Shown here piece by piece: positions 1 to 5,819 of a stretch of 5,819 nt of DNA (position 1 is its first letter; each line of letters opens with the position of its first letter). This stretch comes from Elusimicrobiaceae bacterium (GTDB lineage Bacteria; Elusimicrobiota; Elusimicrobia; Elusimicrobiales; Elusimicrobiaceae): positions 1 through 5,819 of the forward strand of contig JAKSPG010000087.1 of NCBI GenBank assembly GCA_024405075.1, in the 5' to 3' direction. The notes under the pieces were generated by a model that was not told where the DNA came from, searched no databases, and saw only the letters and a program-made list of their open reading frames with translations. The position numbers were made by a program, and so were the translations under genes.

Positions 1-71
1 AGGGACTGAAAGCAAAAAAACATTTAGGAGTTTTTTGGCCTTTTTCAGATGGGAAAATAAAGATAAAGTAC

Positions 72-99
72 TTGACTTCGTTTTTTTTTTTGCTATCAT
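72..99 (+). promoter_or_regulatory. Extended -10 sigma70-type promoter for the pilin gene
   Basis: A -35 box TTGACT (72-77, 5 of 6 to consensus) is followed after 16 nt by TATCAT (94-99, 5 of 6), which is preceded by TGC (91-93), the TGn of an extended -10. The DNA just upstream (about 54-70) is nearly pure A/T and could act as an UP element. Transcription would start near 106, giving a leader of about 30 nt before the pilin ATG at 135. The spacer is mostly an 11-T run (81-91). A perfect TATAAT also lies at 105-110, but its only -35 at normal spacing would fall in the T run, so I rank it second; both could be used. Confidence 0.6.
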
Positions 100-121
100 A
101 CGGCTATAATTTAACTCGCGT

Positions 122-128
122 GGAGGAG
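122..128 (+). promoter_or_regulatory. Ribosome binding site of the pilin gene
   Basis: GGAGGAG ends 6 nt before the ATG at 135. It settles the start: the frame is open further upstream, with a TTG at 72, but only this ATG has a Shine-Dalgarno sequence and gives the short 7-residue prepilin leader expected. Confidence 0.85.
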
Positions 129-134
129 AATCGT

Positions 135-650
135 ATGCAAAAAGAAAACAGTGGTTTTACGTTAATTGAATTGTTGGTAGTGGTGTTAATCATTGGCATT
201 TTAGCCGCCGTGGCGGTGCCGCAATACCGCATTGCGGTGGAAAAGGCCCGCGCCATGCAGGCATTAACCATAACGCAATCTATCCTCAAAGCGCAGGAAG
301 CATACCATATGGCCACCGGCCAATACGCTACCGATTTTGATGAATTGGACCTAGACATCCCGGGCGCCAGCGTAACAGCCGGTTCTCGCCAATATGGCAA
401 ATTCGTGTTTGTGGCAGCAAGTTGGGCGGGTGCGGATTTGCCAATTATTGCGGGTGCTTTGCGTTGTGCGGATTCGTCCCCGGATTGTTCACAAAAAGAT
501 TATGCTTTTGAGCGGTATCCAAATGATGAAAATATTTACTGCTTTGGCCAGCACACAGCTGACCCGTTAGACATTTGCAAGCGGCTTAGTAACGGCCGTC
601 GAGGGAGGCCGGCGGGGGTTGCTTATGCTGGCTATGTAGTAAATTTTTAA
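135..650 (+). CDS. Type IV pilin / pseudopilin-like protein with class III signal
   Basis: The product is a 171-residue prepilin, expected to be cut by a PilD-type prepilin peptidase and assembled into a type IV pilus or a related type II secretion-like fibre. The leader is 7 residues (MQKENSG) with cleavage after Gly7. Mature Phe8 is followed by Glu12, the conserved +5 Glu, and a hydrophobic helix from about 8 to 28 ending in AVPQY. The helix continues amphipathically (residues 29-60) and then enters a variable C-terminal domain. Four cysteines (111, 118, 136, 148) could form two disulfides. The tail is Gly/Arg-rich (about 153-161) and ends in a short hydrophobic, beta-like segment (YAGYVVNF). 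The length suits a major or minor pilin. The gene has its own promoter and terminator, so it looks monocistronic, and no pilus assembly gene is visible nearby. The sequence style resembles the multi-copy pilins of Elusimicrobium-like bacteria (recalled, not searched). Whether it is a structural or a minor pilin cannot be decided from the sequence. Confidence 0.93.
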   Translation: MQKENSGFTLIELLVVVLIIGILAAVAVPQYRIAVEKARAMQALTITQSILKAQEAYHMATGQYATDFDELDLDIPGASVTAGSRQYGKFVFVAASWAGADLPIIAGALRCADSSPDCSQKDYAFERYPNDENIYCFGQHTADPLDICKRLSNGRRGRPAGVAYAGYVVNF

Positions 651-673
651 AAAAATCGTTTGTAATTCTGTTG

Positions 674-710
674 ACCCTCGTAGCAAAAACGCGAGGGTTT
701 TTGTATTTTT
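674..710 (+). terminator. Rho-independent terminator after the pilin gene
   Basis: ACCCTCG (674-680) pairs with CGAGGGT (692-698) around an 11-nt loop containing AAAAA, and the stem is followed by a T-rich tail (698-710, interrupted by GTA). It begins 24 nt past the pilin stop codon and separates the pilin from the synthase gene, which supports independent transcription. Confidence 0.85.
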
Positions 711-872
711 AGTTGTTTGTTTGCAAAAAGAAGTGCCGTTTTGTGTTTTTGGGTGCACATATGAACAGCAAAATCGCCAAAGATTTTAAAAAACCGGTTG
801 CGGTAGGGTTCAAAAATCTAACAATGTTAATTAGTTTTTGTCAAGCTCTAACGCAAAAAAACGTACCAAAAT

Positions 873-907
873 TTGTTTTGCCCTCTACAAATTTCATAAA
901 ATATATT
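873..907 (+). promoter_or_regulatory. Weak candidate promoter for the synthase gene
   Basis: Two overlapping readings are possible: TTGTTT (873-878) with TAAAAT (897-902) at an 18-nt spacing, or TTGCCC (878-883) with TATATT (902-907), also at 18 nt. Both have imperfect -35 boxes. The position is reasonable for a leader of about 30 nt before the ATG at 941. Because the upstream terminator separates this gene from the pilin, some promoter is expected in 711-930, but its exact place is uncertain. Confidence 0.3.
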
Positions 908-928
908 TACTGAGGATTTTAAGAACTT

Positions 929-935
929 AGAGGAG
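929..935 (+). promoter_or_regulatory. Ribosome binding site of the synthase gene
   Basis: AGAGGAG ends 5 nt before the ATG at 941. In-frame stops at 911-913 (TGA) and 920-922 (TAA) exclude a longer N-terminus, so this start is firm. Confidence 0.88.
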
Positions 936-940
936 ACCCA

Positions 941-3900
941 ATGACAAATAAGAACCTTGAACCCATCGCAGTAATCGGCATAGGTGCTATTATGCCGGGT
1001 GCGCTAAACAAAGATGAATTTTGGAATAATATTCAAACCGGGAAATATTGTATTACTGAGATCCCCGCTTCCTACTGGGATTATAAACTTTTCTACAGCC
1101 CGGACCATAAAGCAGAAGATAAACTTTACTCAAAAATTGGCGGTTTTATTCCGCATACTTTCCAATTTAACCCGTTGAAATACCGTATTCCGCCGCAAAT
1201 TGCCAAGCAGATGGACACTGTCCAACACCTGGCGATTGAAACCACCCGCATGGCATTGGAAGACTCCGGTTACGACAAAAAAGAATTTGACCGTAACCGC
1301 ACGGCCGTTATTATTGGCAACTCCATGGGCGGGATGAAGAACGAGATGTCCAACACCCGCTTAAATAGACCTTTCCTCTACGAAATCCTCAAAAATACGC
1401 CTACTTTTAAAGCACTGGCTCCCGTAGATGCCCAACGTATGATGGATGAAATGGACGAGGGAATCCGCCAGAAATTTACCCCGGTTACCGAGGACTCCAT
1501 GCCGGGCGAACTCGCTAACGTTATTGCCGGGCGCGTAGCCAATGTATTTGATTTGCACGGTACCAATTTTACCGTAGACGCGGCGTGTGCTACTTCGTTA
1601 GCGGCGGTGGACCAAGCCGTCAACGGCTTGCGTTTGGGTAATTACGACATGGCTATTGCCGGCGGGGTGGATCAGATGATGTCCCCGTCTGCTTACATTA
1701 AGTTTTGCAAAATCGGTGCATTGTCCGAATTCGGTTCCTGTCCGTTTGATGCCAAAGCCGATGGCTTTGTTATGGCCGAAGGGGCCGGCATGGTAATCCT
1801 AAAACGCCTGTCCGATGCTGTTAAAGACGGCGACCGCGTGTACGCGGTTATCCGCGCCGTTGGAGCGTCGTCGGACGGTAAAGGCAAAGGCATTACCGCG
1901 CCCAACCCCAAAGGGCAAAAAATCGCAGTGGAAAAAGCTTTTGAACAAGTGGATTACACGCCGGGTGAGGTTGGCCTGGTGGAAGCACACGGTACCAGCA
2001 CGCGCGTAGGAGACGCGGTGGAGTTAAATGCGTTAAACGAAATTTTTGCTCCATATGCTAAACCGGGCACCATTGGCCTAGGTAGTGTTAAGAGCCAAAT
2101 CGGCCATGCCAAAGCAGCGGCGGGGATCGCTTCGCTGATTAAAACTTCGCTCGCGCTATATAATAAGGTACTGCCGCCGTCCGTCAATTTTCAAACTCCT
2201 AATCCGACAATTGACTGGAGTACCTGTCCGTTCCGTGTCATTACGCAGGCGCAAACCTGGCCGGAAGGCAAGGTGCGCCGCGCCAATGTATCCGCTTTCG
2301 GTTTCGGCGGAACAAACTTCCATGTAGCCATGGAAGAAATGAACGATACCCTTCTTACTCAAAAACCGGCGGCCGCCGCGGCTCCGGCTGTTGTTACAAC
2401 CCCCAAACAGGAGAATTTATCTATGAATCCGTCTTATATCCTTCACGTACCGGGAGAGAAATTACAAAGCGATGTGCTTACTTTCTCGGCGGCTACCAAA
2501 CAGGAACTCTTTAATGTGCTGGATAAGGCGCTAGTTGCCATTAAATATGACCCGGCTTATTTACCCACCATTTCGTACCGCAATCATATTGCTAACCCGG
2601 GTAAGTTTGCCGTAACGATTAACTGTGAATCGCCGGAAAAATTGAAAGAGAAAATTGAGTTTTTCAAAAAGACGGCTTCTGCGCAAGACGTGTGGGACCA
2701 GCCGTCTCTGTATTTGCGTATGAAAGGAATTTATCCTTTTACGCCCACGCAAATTAAGCCCAAAGTGTGTTTTATGTTCCCCGGCCAGGGCTCACAATAC
2801 GTGGACATGATGAAGGATTTGGCCTCCAAATACAAAGTCGTGCAAGATACATTTGACGAAGCCGACCGCTTGTTAACCGATATTATCGGCCAAACGCTTA
2901 CCGAAACCTTGTGGAGCAAACCCGGCGAAACGAAAGAACAAATCGCCGAGCGCGAAGCTGCCATCAAACGGACTGAAATGACTCAACCGGCCGTGCTGAC
3001 GGCAGATATTGCCATGATGCGCTTGTTGTCGTCTTTTGGTATTAAGCCCGATGTGGTTATGGGGCATAGTTTGGGCGAATACGCCGCTGCCGTAGCTGCC
3101 GGAATTTTTGATTTTGAAAACGGCCTTAAAGCCGTTTGCACCCGCGGTAAAGTGATGAGTGAAATCCGCGTGGAAGACAACGGTAAAATGGCTTCCGTGG
3201 CGGCCCCGGTGGAACGGGTAGAGCCGGAACTGGCCCGCGTAAGCGGATATGTAGCCGTGGCCAATAAAAATTGCCCCACGCAAACGGTTATTGCGGGCGC
3301 GTCTAAATCTATTGACGATGCCATCAAGATGTTTACCGATATGGGTATCCAGGCGGTGCAAATCCCGGTGTCCCATGCGTTCCATTCGGCCGTCGTCCAA
3401 CCGGCCATGCCACAGTACCGGGCTTTCTTAAATACGCTGACGGTGCACTCGCCTAAAATGCCGATTACCACTAACGTCACGGCAGAGTTCTATCCCAGCG
3501 ACCCGGAAAAAATTAAGGACTTAATGGTCACGCAAATTTCCCACTCGGTGGAGTGGATCAAACAATTAAAAACCACGTACGAATCGGGCGTTCGTTTGTT
3601 TGTGGAATGTGGGCCAAAACGGGTCCTTTCCGCGTTGGCCACTAACACGCTTGCGGATAAAAAAGACATTAAAGTAATGGCTTCCAACCACCCCAAAAAA
3701 GGCGGCATCGTGGAATTTAACGATATGTTTGCTAACCTGATTGCTTCAGGTATTCAACTAGATTGGACAGGTACCGATATGGCAGGAAATAATACTACGT
3801 ATAACCCAGCATTTGTAACTTGGGCGGGGGCGACTCCCACGCAACAAGCCACTACCCCGGTTGCGGCGCCGCAAGCGGTTGTGTCTGCGCGTACGGAAAA

Positions 3901-5819
3901 TCCGGCCCACAAGTCCGTTGTTATCAGCGGTATTGCCGCGGGTGGCCCCGGTAGTTGGGATAAAATTTTCCGCGAGGGCGTATTAGACGAAATTTTATCC
4001 GGTCGTAACATGATTGAGCCCGTTTCTTCGGACACGCAGCAAAAACAAATTGATAAACATGTGGAGTTCGTGATTAAATCTCCCGATGGTAATCACCGCA
4101 TTGAGCGTTTGACCTCGGCTTCGCAAGCTATCAAGTTGGCGGCCAAAGGCGGCGCGTTTGATTTGGAAAAAGAATTTGGTCTGCCCGCTAAATGGGTTAG
4201 ATCCATGGATCGCAGTTTCCAACTGGCTATTGCAGCAGGTATGTTGGCGTTGAAAGATGCAGGTATTCCGCTTGTCTTGTATTATAAACCTACCTCCACG
4301 GGCGGTTACTTGCCCGACCGCTGGGGCCTGCCGGCCGAAATGATTGACGAAACCGGAGTTATTTTCACCTCCGCTTTCCCGGTGGCGAACAGCATGATGG
4401 GCGATTTAACCAAACGGGTCACCGGACTGCTTAATAACAAAACCGCTAAAGAAGTTCGCGCATTTTGCGACAAGTTTATTTCCCAGATTGCCGACCCGGC
4501 TTTAAAGGCAGAAATTGAAACTTGGTACCAGCAAAACTTTAAAGATAAAGAAATTGAACCGGCGGCATTTACCTCTGAGTTTATCTTAAAAACCATTATC
4601 ATTGCCCACTCGCATTTCTGCCAGTGGATCCGCGCCCGCGGGCCGGCCACTGCCATGAGTGCGGCGTGTGCCTCTACGGCGCAAGCTATTTCCGTAGCGC
4701 AGGATTGGATCAAACTCGGCCGTTGTAAACGTGTGATCGTTATCAGTGCAGACGATATCACCAACGACAATGTTTCCGAGTGGATTCTAACGGCATTTTT
4801 AGCTTCCGGCGCGGCCACAACCGAAGCGGATGTGACCAAAGCCGCCCTGCCCTTTGACTGCCGCCGCAACGGCATGATTGTTGGCATGGGCGCGGTGTCC
4901 TTAATTGTAGAGGAAGAAAGCGAAGTGCTCAAACGCGGCATGAAACCGCTGGCCAAACTGCTGGCAACGGAAATTGCCAACAGCGGTTTCCACGTGACGC
5001 GCTTGGACGTGGGCCACGTAGCCAAAGTGATGGACCGCTTGGTCCGCACCGCGGAAACGCAGTACGGCCTTACCCGTGCCGATATCGCTAAACAGCTTGT
5101 ATTTATTTCACACGAAACATACACGCCCGCACGCGGCGGTTCTGCCAGTGCCGAAGCATACGCTTTAAAATCTACATTTGGCGAAAATGTCAGCCAAATT
5201 ATTGTCAGCAATACCAAAGGGTTTACCGGTCACTCTATGGGGGCCGGGCTGGAAGATGCCATCGCAGTACGCTGTTTAAATACAGGGATTGTGCCGCCGA
5301 TAGCGAATTTCAAACAAGCCGACCCGGAACTTGCCGGCATTACCTTAAGTAAAGGCGGTCATTACAATTTCAAATATGCCCTGCGCCTGGCAGCCGGGTT
5401 CGGCTCTCAACTGGGTATGACCCTGTTAGAAAAGGCCTGGCAAGAGGGCGAGCCGCGCATCAGCGACTCTGCCAAACACGAAGCTTGGCTCAAAGAAATT
5501 TCCGGCCAGGCGTCGCCGGTGTTGGAAGTAGTACAAAACACGTTGCGTATTAAAGACAATTACCAGCACGGTGTTAAACCGTCTTTGGTCATGGAAGGCT
5601 CGCAAGCATTTGTAGATAAAGTGAGTAAGGTTCCTGCCGTGTCGCAATCTTCGGCGGTAACTCCAGTGGCTACTCCCGCACCTGCTGTAACGGCGCAAGA
5701 GGCTCCTGTGGCTGTACCGGCCCCGGCACCTGCGGCCGCGCCCAAAGCGCTAGACGAAGGGACCGTTACGAAAGAAGTTGTCAATATGGTAGCGGAAAAA
5801 ACAGGTTACCCGGAAGACA
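941..5819 (+). CDS. PUFA-synthase-like iterative type I PKS, KS-AT-KS-ACP..., 3' end outside window
   Basis: One frame of 1626 complete codons without a stop runs to the window edge, so the protein is truncated on the right. Domain order: KS1 (about 5-470), Ala/Pro linker (475-494), KS-to-AT connector (495-607), AT (about 608-925), Pro/Thr/Ala linker (about 965-988), divergent KS2 (about 990-1500), post-KS segment (1500-1563), Ala/Pro/Val linker (1564-1604) and the start of an ACP (about 1605 on). KS1 has the motif TEDSMPGELANVIAGR before its nucleophile, which I associate with PfaA/HglE-type iterative synthases. The ACP start, VAEKTGYPED, matches the repeated ACPs of PUFA synthases. Expected role: cytoplasmic, iterative condensation of malonyl units on ACPs to make a long-chain acyl or polyketide lipid. 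PfaA itself is usually KS-AT-ACPs-KR, so the KS2 between AT and ACP is a clear departure; I therefore give no gene symbol. Further ACPs, KR and DH domains and a phosphopantetheinyl transferase would be expected downstream but cannot be seen. Product and starter unit are unknown. Confidence 0.93.
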   Translation, partial: MTNKNLEPIAVIGIGAIMPGALNKDEFWNNIQTGKYCITEIPASYWDYKLFYSPDHKAEDKLYSKIGGFIPHTFQFNPLKYRIPPQIAKQMDTVQHLAIETTRMALEDSGYDKKEFDRNRTAVIIGNSMGGMKNEMSNTRLNRPFLYEILKNTPTFKALAPVDAQRMMDEMDEGIRQKFTPVTEDSMPGELANVIAGRVANVFDLHGTNFTVDAACATSLAAVDQAVNGLRLGNYDMAIAGGVDQMMSPSAYIKFCKIGALSEFGSCPFDAKADGFVMAEGAGMVILKRLSDAVKDGDRVYAVIRAVGASSDGKGKGITAPNPKGQKIAVEKAFEQVDYTPGEVGLVEAHGTSTRVGDAVELNALNEIFAPYAKPGTIGLGSVKSQIGHAKAAAGIASLIKTSLALYNKVLPPSVNFQTPNPTIDWSTCPFRVITQAQTWPEGKVRRANVSAFGFGGTNFHVAMEEMNDTLLTQKPAAAAAPAVVTTPKQENLSMNPSYILHVPGEKLQSDVLTFSAATKQELFNVLDKALVAIKYDPAYLPTISYRNHIANPGKFAVTINCESPEKLKEKIEFFKKTASAQDVWDQPSLYLRMKGIYPFTPTQIKPKVCFMFPGQGSQYVDMMKDLASKYKVVQDTFDEADRLLTDIIGQTLTETLWSKPGETKEQIAEREAAIKRTEMTQPAVLTADIAMMRLLSSFGIKPDVVMGHSLGEYAAAVAAGIFDFENGLKAVCTRGKVMSEIRVEDNGKMASVAAPVERVEPELARVSGYVAVANKNCPTQTVIAGASKSIDDAIKMFTDMGIQAVQIPVSHAFHSAVVQPAMPQYRAFLNTLTVHSPKMPITTNVTAEFYPSDPEKIKDLMVTQISHSVEWIKQLKTTYESGVRLFVECGPKRVLSALATNTLADKKDIKVMASNHPKKGGIVEFNDMFANLIASGIQLDWTGTDMAGNNTTYNPAFVTWAGATPTQQATTPVAAPQAVVSARTENPAHKSVVISGIAAGGPGSWDKIFREGVLDEILSGRNMIEPVSSDTQQKQIDKHVEFVIKSPDGNHRIERLTSASQAIKLAAKGGAFDLEKEFGLPAKWVRSMDRSFQLAIAAGMLALKDAGIPLVLYYKPTSTGGYLPDRWGLPAEMIDETGVIFTSAFPVANSMMGDLTKRVTGLLNNKTAKEVRAFCDKFISQIADPALKAEIETWYQQNFKDKEIEPAAFTSEFILKTIIIAHSHFCQWIRARGPATAMSAACASTAQAISVAQDWIKLGRCKRVIVISADDITNDNVSEWILTAFLASGAATTEADVTKAALPFDCRRNGMIVGMGAVSLIVEEESEVLKRGMKPLAKLLATEIANSGFHVTRLDVGHVAKVMDRLVRTAETQYGLTRADIAKQLVFISHETYTPARGGSASAEAYALKSTFGENVSQIIVSNTKGFTGHSMGAGLEDAIAVRCLNTGIVPPIANFKQADPELAGITLSKGGHYNFKYALRLAAGFGSQLGMTLLEKAWQEGEPRISDSAKHEAWLKEISGQASPVLEVVQNTLRIKDNYQHGVKPSLVMEGSQAFVDKVSKVPAVSQSSAVTPVATPAPAVTAQEAPVAVPAPAPAAAPKALDEGTVTKEVVNMVAEKTGYPED
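953..2350 (+). other. KS1 domain: PUFA-synthase-type beta-ketoacyl synthase
   Basis: Residues about 5-470 of the synthase. The domain opens with IAVIGIGAIMPGA and contains GNSMGG (126-131). The nucleophile is Cys216 in VDAACATS, the form with Ala in place of the DTACSSS of most modular PKSs. The catalytic histidines are His350 in EAHGTST and His389 in QIGHAKAAAG, with Lys384 in SVKSQ. The acidic residue of the HGTxT...GDxxE block is Glu361, and the domain ends with SAFGFGGTNFH (451-461). All catalytic residues are present, so it should be an active decarboxylating condensing enzyme. An insert of about 30 residues relative to FabF lies between GNSMGG and Cys216, ending in the EDSMPGEL motif; this is typical of iterative PUFA/enediyne/HglE-type KS domains. 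Confidence 0.93.
2409..2425 (+). promoter_or_regulatory. Internal ribosome-binding-site-like sequence with in-frame ATG at the KS1/AT junction
   Basis: AGGAG (2409-2413) lies 9 nt before an in-frame ATG (2423-2425, Met495). It falls directly after the Ala/Pro linker that ends KS1 and at the start of the KS-to-AT connector. It could allow translation of a separate AT-KS2-ACP form, be a relic of a gene fusion, or be chance, since Gln-Glu codons (CAG GAG) make this motif readily. The sequence alone cannot separate these. Confidence 0.3.
2762..3715 (+). other. AT domain: malonyl-type acyltransferase
   Basis: Residues about 608-925. It begins with the oxyanion-loop motif FPGQGSQY (613-620). The nucleophile is Ser710 in GHSLGEY, with Arg735 in CTRG positioned to bind the malonyl carboxylate. 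His815 in SHAFHS is the catalytic base, and HAFH (812-815) is the signature of malonyl-CoA selective ATs, as opposed to the YASH of methylmalonyl types. A VECGP motif (888-892) closes the core. It should load malonyl units onto the ACPs that begin at the window edge. The stretch KRTEMTQPAV (676-685) is the usual pre-nucleophile segment. The domain appears complete and catalytically intact. Confidence 0.93.
3908..5440 (+). other. KS2 domain: divergent second ketosynthase
   Basis: Residues about 990-1500, roughly 100 longer than a FabF-type KS. It starts VVISGIAAGGPG, has DRSFQLAIAAGMLALKDAG (around 1091-1109), and carries the nucleophile Cys1243 in SAACAST. The block CRRNGMIVGMGAVSLIVEE (from about 1307) matches the RDGFVxGEGA block of KS enzymes. 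The first histidine is His1391, but in HETYTPARGG instead of HGTGT, with the downstream Glu shifted from +11 to +14. The second is His1431 in NTKGFTGHSMGAG, with Lys1426. The C-terminal GFGSQLGM (1487-1493) replaces GFGGTN. Extra sequence of about 20 residues sits before VIFTSAFP (1140-1147), and about 40 more before Cys1243. Because Cys-His-His is intact, it is unlike chain-length factors or KSQ domains that lose the Cys. It may be a second condensing or acyl-transferring KS with a different substrate. Confidence 0.85.
5630..5752 (+). other. Ala/Pro/Val-rich flexible linker between KS2 and ACP
   Basis: Residues 1564-1604 are dominated by Ala, Pro, Val and Thr, with no predicted fold. This is the type of tether that flanks mobile ACPs in PUFA synthases. 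Similar but shorter linkers lie at 475-494 and about 965-988, so the domain borders of this protein are all marked by low-complexity tethers. Confidence 0.75.
5753..5819 (+). other. Start of an acyl carrier protein domain, cut by the window edge
   Basis: Residues about 1605-1626. The helix-1 sequence ends in MVAEKTGYPED, which matches my memory of the first helix of the tandem ACPs in PfaA-type PUFA synthases. The phosphopantetheine-bearing serine (expected in a GIDSIK-like motif about 20 residues on) is beyond the edge, so function and ACP number cannot be checked here. Confidence 0.75.

Larger units (their letters stand above)
711..940. other. AT-rich intergenic region upstream of the synthase gene
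   Basis: These 230 nt carry no convincing gene. They contain two small perfect palindromes that could be operator sites: AACCGGTT at 792-799, and TAACA-A-TGTTA at 819-829. Neither is long enough to be called with confidence. The 3' end holds a candidate promoter and a clear ribosome binding site, which are listed separately. The composition contrasts sharply with the coding DNA on either side. Confidence 0.5.

Noticed and set aside
15..40. A-run and T-run around 15-40 as a possible terminator of an upstream gene.
   Set aside because: The only stem would be about 7 nearly pure A-T pairs with a 10-nt loop, too weak to call, and no upstream gene is visible.
72..134. Longer pilin starting at TTG 72 (the frame is open even to the window's left edge).
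   Set aside because: It has no ribosome binding site, overlaps the promoter boxes and would bury the prepilin cleavage site behind a 28-residue leader. The ATG at 135 has GGAGGAG at good spacing and gives the expected 7-residue leader.
713..913. Small plus-strand ORF in the intergenic region (TTG 713 or ATG 761).
   Set aside because: There is no Shine-Dalgarno sequence before either start, the composition is that of non-coding AT-rich DNA, no protein motif is visible, and it begins immediately after the pilin terminator.
2873..3480. Minus-strand open frames of 165-175 codons opposite the AT domain.
   Set aside because: They overlap each other and the clearly coding plus-strand AT, and have low-complexity His/Gly/Arg- or Ser/Thr-rich translations without a recognisable family.
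4306..5217. 303-codon open frame on the minus strand.
   Set aside because: It lies opposite KS2, whose plus-strand translation shows all ketosynthase motifs. The antisense protein has no recognisable domain, and long antisense frames are common opposite codon-biased genes.
1..5819. CRISPR array, tRNA/rRNA, insertion sequence or att site.
   Set aside because: No spaced direct repeats, no tRNA- or rRNA-like segments, no transposase and no terminal inverted repeats were seen on either strand.

Overview
The window holds two plus-strand genes: a complete type IV pilin-like gene and the 5' 4.9 kb of a very large iterative type I polyketide / polyunsaturated-fatty-acid (PUFA) synthase-like gene that runs off the right edge. 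Coding DNA is of intermediate GC, while the non-coding DNA is strongly AT-rich. The pilin has a near-canonical class III signal (G|FTLIELLVV), a start of the mature protein close to IGILAAVAVPQY, and a following AVEKARA...QAYH-like segment. In my memory this style is typical of the many pseudopilin genes of Elusimicrobium-type bacteria (Elusimicrobiota), a group also known for PKS-like genes. That placement is inference from pattern and not a search result.

Layout: 1-71 is AT-rich with no supported gene. 72-99 is a well-formed extended -10 promoter whose spacer contains an 11-T run. 122-128 is a strong ribosome binding site, and 135-650 is the pilin (171 aa). 674-710 is a hairpin-plus-T terminator. 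711-940 is an AT-rich intergenic region carrying a weak candidate promoter and a clear ribosome binding site. From 941 to the window end a single uninterrupted frame of 1626 complete codons follows.

The large protein reads, in order: a PUFA-synthase-type ketosynthase (KS1, Cys216/His350/His389 intact), an Ala/Pro linker, a malonyl-type acyltransferase (AT, Ser710/His815), a second linker, a second, divergent ketosynthase (KS2, Cys1243/His1391/His1431 intact but with altered surrounding motifs), a third Ala/Pro/Val-rich linker, and the first residues of an acyl carrier protein of the 'VAEKTGYPED' type seen in PUFA synthases. The expected function is iterative assembly of a long acyl or polyketide chain (a secondary lipid) from malonyl units. 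Reductive and dehydratase domains and partner genes, if present, must lie to the right of the window.

The pilin and the synthase look like independent transcription units, because a terminator separates them. The points most worth a second look are the unusual KS-AT-KS-ACP order with a divergent but apparently competent second KS, a ribosome-binding-site-plus-ATG placed inside the gene exactly at the KS1/AT junction, and the poly-T tract sitting between the -35 and -10 of the pilin promoter.
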